A DNA stretch of 64,000 bases from Companilactobacillus hulinensis (GTDB lineage: Bacteria > Bacillota > Bacilli > Lactobacillales > Lactobacillaceae): assembly GCF_003946555.1 (NCBI RefSeq), contig NZ_RHOO01000004.1:110840-174839 (forward strand). The letters are read 5' to 3'. The position numbers were made by a program, and so were the translations under genes. How positions within the stretch are numbered: the first letter of the stretch is position 1; every line of letters begins with the position of its first letter. The notes under the pieces were generated by a model. It was not told the DNA's origin. It did no database searches and saw only the letters and a list, made by a program, of their open reading frames with translations. Below, in pieces: positions 31,224-40,361 of the stretch.

Positions 31224-31898
31224 ATGTGTGAATATATGTTAGTTAAATCATTAGTTTTAAAAAAGGAAAAACTCACAACCGTCAAGGAAACAGTCACTCT
31301 TGAAGAAGCTTTGAAGGTTCTTGAAGATTCAGGTTTCCGTTGTGTGCCCATTCTAGATGAAAGCGGTCAAATATTTAGGGGAAATATTTACAAGATGCAC
31401 ATTTATCGTCACAAATCACGTGGTGGAGATATGAGTTTGCCCGTAACAACATTGATGAAGAATGCAACTAAGACAATCAATGTCGACTCACCTTTCTTCA
31501 AAGTATTCTTCAATATCAAGGATTTGCCATACATTGCCGTTCTTGATGAATCCAACTTGTTCTATGGAATCCTAACTCACGCTAGATTATTAAGCATGTT
31601 GTCAGATGCATGGAACTTGGATATCAGTAGCTATGTTCTAACTGTTAGTTCATCAGGCGATCGTGGAGATCTAGAAAAGATGTCGAAGATCATGTCTAAG
31701 TTTGTTTCTGTTTCAGCTTGTGTGACATTAGACGCGAAGTCGAATGAAGTAGTTCGCCGCACATTGTTCACATTACCTTCAGGAACAAGCGTAGAAACTT
31801 TGAAAGAAATCATCAAACGTTTGGAAAAGAAGAGTTTTGTTGTTTCTGAAATCGATGATTTGAAGTCTGGTAAGATTTTGAATAAGGATACACTATAG
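31224..31898 (+). CDS. CBS-pair/ACT-like protein, probable c-di-AMP-binding CbpA
   Basis: About 225 residues. An N-terminal pair of CBS motifs (LTTVKETVTLEEALKVLEDS, CVPILDE; then the second at about 80-140 with PYIAVLDES, LFYGILTHARLL) is followed by an ACT-like C-terminal domain (about 145-220). This layout matches the c-di-AMP receptor CbpA of Listeria and lactobacilli, whose target is not settled. The family assignment is from architecture; ligand binding is inferred. Start is uncertain between ATG 31224 (AGAGAAG upstream) and 31236. Element A3 follows directly after the stop. Confidence 0.72.
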   Translation: MCEYMLVKSLVLKKEKLTTVKETVTLEEALKVLEDSGFRCVPILDESGQIFRGNIYKMHIYRHKSRGGDMSLPVTTLMKNATKTINVDSPFFKVFFNIKDLPYIAVLDESNLFYGILTHARLLSMLSDAWNLDISSYVLTVSSSGDRGDLEKMSKIMSKFVSVSACVTLDAKSNEVVRRTLFTLPSGTSVETLKEIIKRLEKKSFVVSEIDDLKSGKILNKDTL

Positions 31899-31908
31899 GG
31901 CGAAGCCC

Positions 31909-32026
31909 AGAGCGTGGAAGAAGTCGGGAGATTCTGAGCATTAACCTAGGTTTACGAATTGCACACGCAGTGGGCGATTTGTAAATCGTAGTTAAGCGCA
32001 GGAATCTGACTTCTGTAACGCGTTTA
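31909..32026 (+). repeat. Family A element, copy 3 (structured RNA candidate)
   Basis: Begins 11 bp after the cbpA-like stop, in sense. AGAGCGTG, arm GAAGAAGTC, GGGAGATTCTGAGCA, TAACCTAG, variable hairpin (GTTTACGAATTGC...CGATTTGTAAATC), CGTAGTTAAGCGCAGGAATCT, closing arm GACTTCT, GTAACGCGTTT. Followed by the bidirectional terminator at 32051-32095. Confidence 0.75.
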
Positions 32027-32050
32027 CGCTATTTTGAATAGAATGAACAC

Positions 32051-32095
32051 AAAAAAGGAAGAAACCATTAATAATAGTGGTTTCTTCCTTTTTTT
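32051..32095. terminator. Bidirectional terminator between convergent cbpA-like gene and alr
   Basis: Stem AAAAAAGGAAGAAACCA with TGGTTTCTTCCTTTTTT around an AT-rich loop, A-run on one side and T-run on the other. It lies exactly between elements A3 and A4. Confidence 0.93.
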
Positions 32096-32127
32096 GTTAA
32101 AAATTTACTTACTTTGCAGCATAGTGG

Positions 32128-32241
32128 AAACGAGTTGCAAAAGCCAGATTCCTGCGCCTGCTACGGATAACAAATGCATCGCTTCGCGCTACCTTCGTTA
32201 TCCTAGGCAGTGCTCAGAATCTCCCGGCTTTCTCCACTCTC
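32128..32241 (-). repeat. Family A element, copy 4 (structured RNA candidate)
   Basis: Minus-strand reading: AGAGAGTGG, arm AGAAAGCC, GGGAGATTCTGAGCA, CTGCCTAG, hairpin (GATAACGAAGGTAGCGC ... CATTTGTTATC), CGTAGCAGGCGCAGGAATCTG, closing arm GGCTTTT, GCAACTCGTTT. It starts 7 bp after the alr stop codon, in sense with alr, and is followed by the shared terminator. Confidence 0.75.
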
Positions 32242-32247
32242 TAATTT

Positions 32248-33357
32248 TTAATCATAAAACCTAGGCAATCTCTCACTCAAGCAACAAAGAACTTCATAAT
32301 TAATAGTCCCAGCATATTGAGCAACATCGGTAGCAGTGATTTCATCGTCACCATCCTTACCAATCAGAGTAACTTTCGTTCCAACCGGCAATTTACCTGG
32401 CAACTTAACCATAAACTGATCCATGCAAACACGTCCAACAATTGGATAACGTTTGCCATTGATCAACACTTCAAATCCCTGCATCCTGCGCAACCATCCA
32501 TCAGCGTAACCAATTGGAACAGTACCGATCCACTCAGGCTCATCACTGGTATACGTTGCACCATAACCAACACTTTCACCTGATTCAATCTTCTTAACAA
32601 AGACTAACTCAGAACGAAAACTCAATGCTGGCTTCAATTCATAAGGTAAATCAAGAATATCTGTCTGTGATGGATTCAATCCATACAGAGCTATTCCATC
32701 ACGTACCATATTGATAGCCAACTCTTTGTGCCACAATGCTGTAGCAGAATTAGCACAGTGGACATACTTAAAATCAATTGGTAGATCCGACTTCATCTCT
32801 TTGAAACGTTTGACTTGTTTTTCAAAGTATTTTTCATCCGGACTGTCAGCTGTAGCAAAATGAGTGAACAACCCTTCAGCGATGAACTTCTTAGGATTAT
32901 CCTTCAAGAAATTACATGCCTCGATCAAATCAGACTTTTCACGGAATCCAATACGTCCCATTCCACTATCAATACCCAAATGAACCTTTAATCCAGAGAT
33001 GTCTTGCTTCGAAGCTTCTTTGAGCCAGTCCAAATCACCCACAGTTAGCGAAATATTAGCCTGTGAAGCAATTTTAACGTATTCGGTACTAGTTATACCC
33101 AGAACCAATATAGGAGCTATCACGCCGCTTTGACGGATTTCTAGGCCTTCATCCAATGTTGCAACACATAGACCAGTTGCTCCAAACTCTATTTCAGCCT
33201 TGGCAACCTGTTCAAGCCCATGACCATAAGCATTAGCTTTTACAACGGCAAAAACTTTTGTGCCTTCTGGCACAGCATTTAACTCGTTTTGTAAATTTTC
33301 TTTTAGATTATCTAAACTAACCTCGACATATGCGGGGCGATGAATTGATGGTAACAT
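32248..33357 (-). CDS. alr: Alanine racemase
   Basis: 369 residues, a fold-type III PLP enzyme making D-alanine for peptidoglycan and teichoic acid. The PLP lysine lies in VVKANAYGHG (about 39), and the catalytic Tyr in VGYGATYTSDEPEW (about 265). RVCMDQFMV is conserved. Ribosome binding site AGGAGGC. It follows acpS by 42 bp, the usual acpS-alr pairing. Element A4 follows its stop. Confidence 0.97.
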   Translation of the reverse strand: MLPSIHRPAYVEVSLDNLKENLQNELNAVPEGTKVFAVVKANAYGHGLEQVAKAEIEFGATGLCVATLDEGLEIRQSGVIAPILVLGITSTEYVKIASQANISLTVGDLDWLKEASKQDISGLKVHLGIDSGMGRIGFREKSDLIEACNFLKDNPKKFIAEGLFTHFATADSPDEKYFEKQVKRFKEMKSDLPIDFKYVHCANSATALWHKELAINMVRDGIALYGLNPSQTDILDLPYELKPALSFRSELVFVKKIESGESVGYGATYTSDEPEWIGTVPIGYADGWLRRMQGFEVLINGKRYPIVGRVCMDQFMVKLPGKLPVGTKVTLIGKDGDDEITATDVAQYAGTINYEVLCCLSERLPRFYD

Positions 33358-33399
33358 TTTGTGCCTCCTGATTATGCTCAGAAAACAAGTACCTCAACA

Positions 33400-33768
33400 T
33401 TACTTGTCTTCATCACTATCTTCGATAATAACTTCCGTAATAACCAATTCGTCGGTATCGGAAATTGAAATTTGAATGTTCCCCTCAAAAATATCAGTCT
33501 TAATATAAGGCTGACCAGATTCATAATTCAATACGCTCAAATCATGAAAGCCAATTTTACCAAGTCCCGTGCCCATAGCCTTGGTAAACGACTCTTTTGC
33601 TGAAAACCTGCCCGTTAAGTAAGTCATTTTAGCCTTTTCAGTCTTTTTGGTCAAGAATACTTCCATTTCTTCACTTGTCAAAATCTTGTCAGCAAATCTA
33701 GGATGACGACCATAGATTTTACGGACCCGATCTATTTCAGCAATGTCTACTCCCAATCCTTTAATCAT
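33400..33768 (-). CDS. acpS: Holo-[acyl-carrier-protein] synthase
   Basis: 122 residues from ATG 33768 (MIKGLGVDIAEIDRV); the longer frame to 33834 lacks family similarity, and GGAGAG precedes the chosen start. It transfers 4'-phosphopantetheine from CoA to ACP. The Mg-binding GVDIAEIDR and GRFSAKESFTKAMGTG motifs are intact. Adjacent to alr. Confidence 0.95.
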   Translation of the reverse strand: MIKGLGVDIAEIDRVRKIYGRHPRFADKILTSEEMEVFLTKKTEKAKMTYLTGRFSAKESFTKAMGTGLGKIGFHDLSVLNYESGQPYIKTDIFEGNIQISISDTDELVITEVIIEDSDEDK

Positions 33769-33892
33769 TCTTATATCTCTCCATAATTTTTTTGAAAAAA
33801 AAGACAAAGTAAAATTAATTACTTCGTCCCTCAATAGTTATATTATAAAACAAATGTTTTATTTTCCAAACAATCTGCATCAAAAAGATAGA

Positions 33893-35446
33893 TTATAGAT
33901 TTGTTCTGATCTTAAAGTTCTTCTTTGATGGTTTTGATTTAGAATTATTTTTGCCTTCATGACGTTTTTCGCCTGACTTACCACCATGGTTGCCACCACG
34001 ATGATCATCATTTCTTCTTGAATGATGGTTTCCACCACCATTACGTCCGCCACGATTGCGATCACGACCACCACGGCCGCCACTGCGTCTACCATGACCT
34101 GAACGACTGTGACTAACCTTACGTGAAGGAAGTGGTCTTTCAGGAGCAATCTTAACAGGAACACTTTCAGCATCCTTGATAGTTGTTGTTAGGTAAACCT
34201 TAACTAAGTCTTCAGCTGAATATTCGCTAAGTAGTTCTTGAACAGCATCATCGAAACGGCCCAAGTTAGTATCTGTAGCAATTGTATTCTTAACTTCTTC
34301 CTTAACTGATTCAAGTTGTCCCTTAAGAACTTCTGTATCAGTTGGAGGTGAAAGTGGCTTCATACGTTTTTTAGTTAAGTTTTCGATTGTACGTAAGTAA
34401 CCCATTTCGTTAGGTGTAACGAAAGTTACAGAAACACCAGAATGTCCGGCACGTCCTGTACGTCCAATACGGTGAACATAGCTATCTGGATCTTGAGGAA
34501 TATCATAGTTATAAACATGTGATACACCAGAAATATCCAATCCACGAGCAGCAACATCAGTTGCAACAAGGAATTCTAGCTTTCCAGCTTTGAACTTACG
34601 AAGAACACTAGTACGTTTGTCTTGTGACAAATCACCATGAAGTCCTTCAGCATTGTATCCACGAGCTTGTAAACCACGTGTTAATTCATCAACACGACGC
34701 TTTGTTCTACCGAAGATCAAGGCTAGTTCTGGTCCTTGAACATCGAAGATTCTTGTCATAAGGTCAAACTTCTCAAAGTCACGAGCTTTAACGAAGTATT
34801 GATCAATCTTGTCAGCTGTTAATTCCTTTGACTTGATCTTAACAATTTTTGGTTCTGTCATGAACTTATCAGCGATACGCATGATAGGCTTTGGCATTGT
34901 AGCTGAGAACAATAGAGTTTGGTGTTTGTTAGGAACATTTGAAAGAATACTTTCAATGTCTTCAACAAATCCCATATCTAGCATTTCATCGGCTTCATCT
35001 AAAACAACGGTTTGAACATGTCCTAATTTAAGAGTGTGTCTGTTGATATGATCAAGCATACGACCTGGTGTACCAACAATGATATTAGGGTGACTCTTCA
35101 AAGCACGGATTTGTCTTCTGATGTCAGAACCACCATAAACAGATTGTACTTTAACTTTCTTATCGCGGCCTAATCTGTATAACTCTTCTTGAGTTTGAAT
35201 AGCCAATTCTCTAGTAGGAGAAATGATAAGAGCTTGGATCTCACTTGATGTTGTATCAATTGAATCTAGAATTGGAAGGCCAAAGGCAGCTGTCTTACCT
35301 GTACCTGTTTGTGCTTGTCCAATTACGTCATCCCCAGCTAATACCATTGGGATAGTTTCTGCTTGGATAGGTGTAGTTTCTTCGAAACCTGCATCGTCCA
35401 CAGCCTTTAATAATCTTGAATCTAAATCTAATTCGCTAAATTTCAC
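33893..35446 (-). CDS. cshA: DEAD-box RNA helicase CshA
   Basis: 517 residues starting at GTG 35446 (GGAGG six bases upstream; a longer open frame to 35506 is rejected). Motifs in order: Q motif, [11 protein letters not shown] (about 47), [16 protein letters not shown] (about 155), SAT, and [10 protein letters not shown] (about 325). The C-terminal 90 residues form an RGG/Arg-Gly-Asn-rich basic tail ([16 protein letters not shown]), which binds RNA in CshA. Functions in cold growth, ribosome assembly and the RNA degradosome. Lies between murF and acpS. Confidence 0.95.
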   Translation of the reverse strand: MKFSELDLDSRLLKAVDDAGFEETTPIQAETIPMVLAGDDVIGQAQTGTGKTAAFGLPILDSIDTTSSEIQALIISPTRELAIQTQEELYRLGRDKKVKVQSVYGGSDIRRQIRALKSHPNIIVGTPGRMLDHINRHTLKLGHVQTVVLDEADEMLDMGFVEDIESILSNVPNKHQTLLFSATMPKPIMRIADKFMTEPKIVKIKSKELTADKIDQYFVKARDFEKFDLMTRIFDVQGPELALIFGRTKRRVDELTRGLQARGYNAEGLHGDLSQDKRTSVLRKFKAGKLEFLVATDVAARGLDISGVSHVYNYDIPQDPDSYVHRIGRTGRAGHSGVSVTFVTPNEMGYLRTIENLTKKRMKPLSPPTDTEVLKGQLESVKEEVKNTIATDTNLGRFDDAVQELLSEYSAEDLVKVYLTTTIKDAESVPVKIAPERPLPSRKVSHSRSGHGRRSGGRGGRDRNRGGRNGGGNHHSRRNDDHRGGNHGGKSGEKRHEGKNNSKSKPSKKNFKIRTNL

Positions 35447-35525
35447 AAAAATCCTCCAGTTGTAACGCACTGACGCTGTAACCGACAGCATGTATGCGTT
35501 CATCAATCATTCTCAAATAACACTT

Positions 35526-36890
35526 TTAAACTAAATTACTTAAAACGTTTTCCAGATGAATGCCATGACTAGCCTTTAATAAGACAGTGTCACTTGAGTT
35601 TAATTCTTTCTTTATATTATTTGTTAGTTCCGTTAATTGATCCTTGCTATACCAAGTTAGGTCATCAGAAGAATACTTCTTATCTAACTTAGCTTTCAGA
35701 GCCTTCATTTCATCCCCTACAAGATAAACTTTCGCAAAGTCCCTTGTATTGATGTGGTCCGCAAGTGATTCGTGCAATCGTTTTGATGCACTTCCTAGTT
35801 CTAGCATGTCTCCTAGAACGATGATCTTGCGTCCAGGGGTGGAAATATTCTTGAGACTTTCTAGAACTTCTATTGCAGCAGTCGGGTTTGAGTTATATAC
35901 ATCACTTAAAATGTCTGCGCCATTTTGTGCTTTCAACCATTCTGTTCGATTCTCGGTAACATATAGGTCAGCCAAAGCTTTTGCCATAGCCTCTGGCTTA
36001 ACATGAAGGGCTTGACCAACTAAAATTGCAGCCAAGGCATTCTTAACATTATATTCGCCCATCATCGGAATATCAAACTCTAAGTCCTGCCAAAGGTTGG
36101 TTTTGAACGAAGTTGTCGTCTTCCCCGCCTTGATTGACGTAGAGTAAAGCGTATTCACATCTTTTTTTCCAAAAGTTAGTTTTCGCTGTTCAACTTTTGC
36201 AGCACGTTCTTCCAATAATGGTTCGTCTCCATCATAGATAAAACGACCATCTTCTTGCAAGTGATCGACTATTTCCATTTTAGCATCAGCGATTTTATCA
36301 CGTGTGCCAAAGAATTCGATGTGTGCTTCACCGATCATTGTAATAACAGAAATATCTGGATTGGCTAAACTGCTCAAGTGATCGATCTGACCAGGACGGT
36401 CCATGCCCATTTCAACGACTAATACTTCAGTATTGATCGGCATATTCAAAATAGTGAATGGTACACCGATCTCATTGTTAAAGTTCATTGGTGTCTTAGC
36501 AACATTATTATTGGTAGCTAAAATAGCAGCAATCATATCTTTGGTCGTTGTTTTACCATTACTACCAGTCACAGCGATAACCTTCGGATTGACCTTAGCC
36601 AAATAATACTTAGCCAAAGTTTCAAAAGCATTCGAAACATCTTGGACTACTACATATGGAATCTCATCATTAGGGATTTCATGATCACTTTGCCAAACGG
36701 TCGCACTTACACCATTCGAGATAGCACTGCTAATGAACTCGTGTCCATCACGCTCTCCTTTTAACGGGAAGAACAAGTCCCCATCCTTAGCTTTACGACT
36801 ATCGAAACAAACGCCCGTAATATCAACATCTGGAACATCCTCCGCGTTGATTTTTAAAGCAGAATAAACTTCTTTTAACTTCATTTTCAT
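35526..36890 (-). CDS. murF: UDP-N-acetylmuramoyl-tripeptide:D-alanyl-D-alanine ligase
   Basis: About 454 residues from ATG 36890 (GGGGAAAA upstream; the in-frame ATG 6 bp downstream is also possible). It adds D-Ala-D-Ala to the UDP-MurNAc tripeptide. ATP-binding TGSNGKTTTKDMI (about 111), MNFNNEIGVPFT, the central-domain EMGMDRPGQI, and the C-terminal DVYNSNPTA are conserved. Neighbours alr and acpS are also envelope genes. Confidence 0.96.
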   Translation of the reverse strand: MKMKLKEVYSALKINAEDVPDVDITGVCFDSRKAKDGDLFFPLKGERDGHEFISSAISNGVSATVWQSDHEIPNDEIPYVVVQDVSNAFETLAKYYLAKVNPKVIAVTGSNGKTTTKDMIAAILATNNNVAKTPMNFNNEIGVPFTILNMPINTEVLVVEMGMDRPGQIDHLSSLANPDISVITMIGEAHIEFFGTRDKIADAKMEIVDHLQEDGRFIYDGDEPLLEERAAKVEQRKLTFGKKDVNTLYSTSIKAGKTTTSFKTNLWQDLEFDIPMMGEYNVKNALAAILVGQALHVKPEAMAKALADLYVTENRTEWLKAQNGADILSDVYNSNPTAAIEVLESLKNISTPGRKIIVLGDMLELGSASKRLHESLADHINTRDFAKVYLVGDEMKALKAKLDKKYSSDDLTWYSKDQLTELTNNIKKELNSSDTVLLKASHGIHLENVLSNLV

Positions 36891-36979
36891 GAATATTTTT
36901 CCCCAATTCTGAAAAATTATTTTAATCCACACTAAATAAAAAGAGTATAGTATATTATTTAGAAAGGAATTGATGCACT

Positions 36980-38203
36980 ATGACATCTAAATCACCAAAA
37001 GTACCTGGAGAGAATAGTTACTGGAGACGTAATCTAACTGTTCTCTGGTTCAGTACTTTCATGACAGGTATTGGCTTTAGTATGATAACACCCTTTTTGC
37101 CATTATACATTAATCAACTAGGGAATTTCACAAAAAACCAACTTGTCATTTGGAATGGTATTGCATTCTCTTCAACCTTTTTAGTTATGGCGATTGTTTC
37201 TCCCATCTGGGGAAAAATTGCTGACCGTAGAGGTCGTAAGCTCATGCTTATCCGTGCTGCGTTAGGTATGGCCATCGTCATCTCACTTCAAGCCTTTGCT
37301 ACAGCAGCTTGGCAGATTGTCGTTTTACGACTATTGCAAGGTGTCTTCTCAGGCTTTGTAAGTAATGCCAATACTTTGATTGCATCGACTGCGCCACGTG
37401 CCGAAAGTGGTAAAGCACTAGGTACCCTGAACACTGGAGTTATCTCTGGTACGTTACTAGGACCATTGGTCGGTGGTGCAATTGCTCAGTACTTCGGATA
37501 CAGAATCCCATTCATGATTACTGGATCATTATTATTCTTGGCATTCATCATGGTTACTATCTTTATTAAGGAAGATTTCACTCCTATTCCAAAAGGGGAA
37601 GAAGAATCAACCAAAGAAATTTTTCACAAGTTGAAAAATCCTAATTTGATCCTAGCTATGTTCGTCACAACTATGATCATCCAAACATCAAATAACTCCA
37701 TCAATCCTATCATCAGTTTGTACGTTAAACAATTGATGCACGGCTCTGATAAAGTTACTTTGATTGCTGGTTTCGTCGCTGCTGTTCCTGGTATTGCCAA
37801 TATCATCGCTGCTCCACGTTTCGGTGCACTGGGTGATAAGATCGGTACCAGTAAGATTTTGATCGGTGGATTGATTTTTGCCGTCTTGGTATATATTCCA
37901 CAGGCCTTTGTTACTAACGTCTGGCAACTAGCAATTCTGAGATTCTTTGTCGGAATCTCAGATGCTTGCTTAGTTCCACAAGTACAAACACTGTTGGCAA
38001 AATATACTGATGCCAAATACACCGGTAGAATCTTCGGATATAACCAGTCATTCCAGTCTGTTGGTAATGTCTGCGGGCCATTACTTGGTTCATTCATTTC
38101 CAGCACACTAAGTTACTCAGCCGTCTTCATCAGCACTAGTTGTCTAGCTGCTATAAACCTGGCTTGGGTATCGACACACTTTAAAAAAAGGGCAAAAAAA
38201 TAA
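36980..38203 (+). CDS. MFS drug:H+ antiporter (MdtG/PmrA-like)
   Basis: 407 residues with 12 predicted helices. The MFS A-motif GKIADRRGRKLML (about 85) and the motif-C-like stretch LGPLVGGAIAQYFGYR (about 160) place it among 12-TM multidrug exporters. Substrates are not predictable. An AT-rich -10-like TATAGTATATTA stretch lies about 25 bp upstream. Single-gene unit, divergent from murF and convergent with rpmE2 through a shared terminator. Confidence 0.88.
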   Translation: MTSKSPKVPGENSYWRRNLTVLWFSTFMTGIGFSMITPFLPLYINQLGNFTKNQLVIWNGIAFSSTFLVMAIVSPIWGKIADRRGRKLMLIRAALGMAIVISLQAFATAAWQIVVLRLLQGVFSGFVSNANTLIASTAPRAESGKALGTLNTGVISGTLLGPLVGGAIAQYFGYRIPFMITGSLLFLAFIMVTIFIKEDFTPIPKGEEESTKEIFHKLKNPNLILAMFVTTMIIQTSNNSINPIISLYVKQLMHGSDKVTLIAGFVAAVPGIANIIAAPRFGALGDKIGTSKILIGGLIFAVLVYIPQAFVTNVWQLAILRFFVGISDACLVPQVQTLLAKYTDAKYTGRIFGYNQSFQSVGNVCGPLLGSFISSTLSYSAVFISTSCLAAINLAWVSTHFKKRAKK

Positions 38204-38236
38204 AAGCCTCCTAATATAGGATGGCTTTTTATTTTT
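38196..38236. terminator. Bidirectional terminator between the MFS gene and rpmE2
   Basis: AAAATAAAAGCC TCC ... GGA GGCTTTTTATTTTT arms begin inside the MFS stop region and overlap the rpmE2 stop codon, so both convergent genes end in the same hairpin. Confidence 0.85.
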
Positions 38237-38477
38237 GTGACAAACCATATTTCTTGTTGAAACGGTCGATACGTCCATCTGCTTGAGCAAACTTTTGCTT
38301 ACCAGTGTAGAAAGGATGTGAATCTGATGAGATTTCAACACGAATTAATGGGTATTCTGTACCTTCATAATCAGTTGTTTCACTTGATTGAACTGTTGAA
38401 CCAGCTAAGAACTTCTTACCTGTTGATGAGTCCATGAATACAACTTGGTGATAGTCTGGATGAATTCCTTGTTTCAT
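38229..38477 (-). CDS. rpmE2: 50S ribosomal protein L31 type B (zinc-free)
   Basis: 82 residues, beginning [23 protein letters not shown]. The type B form lacks the CxxC zinc ligands of the A-type; in Bacillus such paralogues replace the zinc-containing form when zinc is scarce, but lactobacilli often have type B only. Ribosome binding site AAAGGAG. Its 3' end lies in the terminator shared with the MFS gene. Confidence 0.95.
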   Translation of the reverse strand: MKQGIHPDYHQVVFMDSSTGKKFLAGSTVQSSETTDYEGTEYPLIRVEISSDSHPFYTGKQKFAQADGRIDRFNKKYGLSQK

Positions 38478-38576
38478 TCTATGTCGCTCCTTTGCCCTAA
38501 ATCTTTTGCAGAAATAGAGATTAATTTACTAACGGTATTAAATGTTAACATGAACTACAACTTTATTCAATACCAT

Positions 38577-40070
38577 TTATTTTTGTAAAATTATTTTTTG
38601 ATCAGAAACCTCATCTATCAGATCCTGATCGTGATCTATCAACAGCATCGTTGGATGCTGTTCTTTTATTGCATCGATAATTTGTTGCCGAGTAATGACG
38701 TCTAAGAAGTTCAGCGGCTCATCCCACAGATAAATATTCGCCTCTTCCGAAAGACTGACAGCCAACGCAACCTTACGCTTTTGTCCTTGACTCATATCTT
38801 CAATTGGCTGTTCAAATAAGTAACGTTCAAAACCTAATTTGCGCAAATTTGAGAAAATATCTTCAGCATCAATGTGTTTGTTGATGGCAAGTTGTCTGAT
38901 ATTACCTTCTAATTCATCTTCTTGAGCCAAATAAGAGATTTTTGCACTTGGTGCAACATGTAACTCACCAGTCTGTGTAAAGGGCTGCTTAATGCCTAAG
39001 ATTTGCTTGAAGATTGTCGTCTTACCAATACCATTTTGACCAACCAACGACACAACTTTATTCACAGGCAGTTTAAAACTTACGATTGGAGTTGTGACGT
39101 CATCGTGAACCAACTGCAAGTTATCCACAGTAATTAAATTTTTTGGGTGATTAACTTCCACGTAATTTAATTTGATGGGATCCTCAATCTCAATATTTTT
39201 CAGAAGACTTTGTTTCTCATCAATTTCACCATCAACACGTTTGGCTATCGTCTTAGCCTTCTTCATCATCTTGGAAGACTTGTGACTAATGAATCCCTTA
39301 TCCAAGTTAACTTGTTGCAAACCAGTTTTGAATTTACCCTTCTCAGTTTGACGTGACCAATTTTCTCTTTTGACAGCCGTCTCGTGCAGCCTACTAATAT
39401 CCTTTTTCAGCTGACTCTTTTCAGCCATCTCTGATTGATCTTGTTGAGTCTTCTCTTGTTCCCAAGTATCATAATTGCCTTTATAGACATCAACATTTTG
39501 ACGATTAATTGAAATAACATGGTCGATAACTTGATTCAAGAATGTCTTGTCGTGGCTAATGACGATGAAACCTTTCTTGCTCTTCAAGTAATCAGCAACT
39601 ATCTCACGACCGACAATATCCAAGTGGTTAGTCGGTTCGTCGATCAATTGAAATCCATAATCATCAATAAAAAGAATTGCCAATAATACCTTAGTCTGTT
39701 CACCAGGACTGAGTGTGGAAAACTCTTGATCAAGAATATCAGGCTTAACTTGAAGTTTATCAAGTTCGACTTCAACTTTCCACATATCATAATCTTCCAA
39801 GTCAGTTAATTCTTTAACTATCTCAACTGTTGGACGATTTTTATTCGCAACCGGTTGTGGATAATAATAAAAGTTCAAGTTTGAAACTATCTGTCCTGAA
39901 TACTGCAATTTGCCCTGTAGCATTTGCATTAAGGTCGTTTTCCCACGACCATTGCGTCCAATAAGACCTAATTTCCAGCTTTCGTCGATTCTAAGATTTA
40001 ATGAATCAAACAAGTTATTCACCATTTGATCATATTTGAAACTTACATTTTCTATTTGAATTGTTCCCAT
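38577..40070 (-). CDS. ABC-F ribosome-protection-type ATPase (Lsa-like)
   Basis: About 497 residues from ATG 40070 (GAGGTG upstream). Two ABC domains without membrane segments: Walker A GRNGRGKTT and GQNGIGKTT, signatures LSPGEQ and MSQGQ, Walker B LIDEPTNHLD and LWDEPLNFLD. The linker between the domains is long, with RLHETAVKRENWSRQTEKGKF. The opening (NVSFKYD...WKLGLIGRNGRGKTTL) resembles Lsa(A)-type ABC-F proteins, which displace lincosamides, streptogramin A and pleuromutilins from the ribosome. Drug spectrum here is unknown. A promoter after murA and a 250-nt attenuator-like leader precede it. Confidence 0.88.
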   Translation of the reverse strand: MGTIQIENVSFKYDQMVNNLFDSLNLRIDESWKLGLIGRNGRGKTTLMQMLQGKLQYSGQIVSNLNFYYYPQPVANKNRPTVEIVKELTDLEDYDMWKVEVELDKLQVKPDILDQEFSTLSPGEQTKVLLAILFIDDYGFQLIDEPTNHLDIVGREIVADYLKSKKGFIVISHDKTFLNQVIDHVISINRQNVDVYKGNYDTWEQEKTQQDQSEMAEKSQLKKDISRLHETAVKRENWSRQTEKGKFKTGLQQVNLDKGFISHKSSKMMKKAKTIAKRVDGEIDEKQSLLKNIEIEDPIKLNYVEVNHPKNLITVDNLQLVHDDVTTPIVSFKLPVNKVVSLVGQNGIGKTTIFKQILGIKQPFTQTGELHVAPSAKISYLAQEDELEGNIRQLAINKHIDAEDIFSNLRKLGFERYLFEQPIEDMSQGQKRKVALAVSLSEEANIYLWDEPLNFLDVITRQQIIDAIKEQHPTMLLIDHDQDLIDEVSDQKIILQK

Positions 40071-40107
40071 AAATACAACACCTCGTTTACGGTGTTTTGA
40101 CCCCAAC

Positions 40108-40135
40108 AAAAAAAGGACACTACATAATAGCGTCC
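40108..40135 (-). terminator. Leader terminator upstream of the ABC-F gene
   Basis: Minus strand GGACGCTA (40135-40128), loop TTATG, TAGTGTCC (40122-40115), then seven T residues (40114-40108). It lies 38 bp before the ABC-F start and is positioned to attenuate transcription. Confidence 0.7.
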
Positions 40136-40139
40136 CTTA

Positions 40140-40200
40140 AACAAGTTACGAAAACCAGACTCTTACATTGCTGTAAATATACCAGTTTTCTTCACTCTCT
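40140..40200 (-). repeat. Family A element, truncated copy inside the ABC-F leader
   Basis: Minus strand AGAGAGTGAAGAAAACTGG ... GTCTGGTTTTCGTAACTTGTTT keeps both outer ends of family A (AGAGAGTG and GNAACTCGTTT-like) and the closing helix (GAAAAC/GTTTTC), but the central region is reduced to a TTACA-gcaa-TGTAA hairpin. In sense with the ABC-F transcript. Confidence 0.6.
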
Positions 40201-40328
40201 ATCTTTTAAGGGACAGCCATTGAGACACACTAAGTCGAAGTCAAATTACACACTTATTTTGTATAATTTAAAATTTCAACTTAATTTCTCAACGGCTGCA
40301 CTCCCTTTCCTGTCATAAACTATTTAAT

Positions 40329-40357
40329 AATCTACCAACAAATTAATCATCTGTCAA
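40329..40357 (-). promoter_or_regulatory. ABC-F gene promoter
   Basis: Consensus TTGACA (40357-40352), 17-bp spacer, TAGATT (40334-40329), starting five bases after the murA stop codon. The predicted start is near 40322. Confidence 0.65.
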
Positions 40358-40361
40358 TATT

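Larger units (their letters stand above)
40071..40322 (-). promoter_or_regulatory. Attenuator-like leader of the ABC-F gene
   Basis: The leader contains, in transcription order: an 11-codon ORF at 40316-40281 (MTGKGVQPLRN), a tiny ORF MAVP at 40220-40206, the arm GTCCCTTAAA (40214-40205), the truncated A element, the complementary arm TTTAAGGGAC (40141-40132), and the terminator. The last arm shares GGAC with the terminator's 5' strand, so the 10-bp long-range helix and the terminator cannot both form fully. ABC-F resistance genes are often controlled by antibiotic-sensing attenuation; this is inferred here. Confidence 0.6.
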
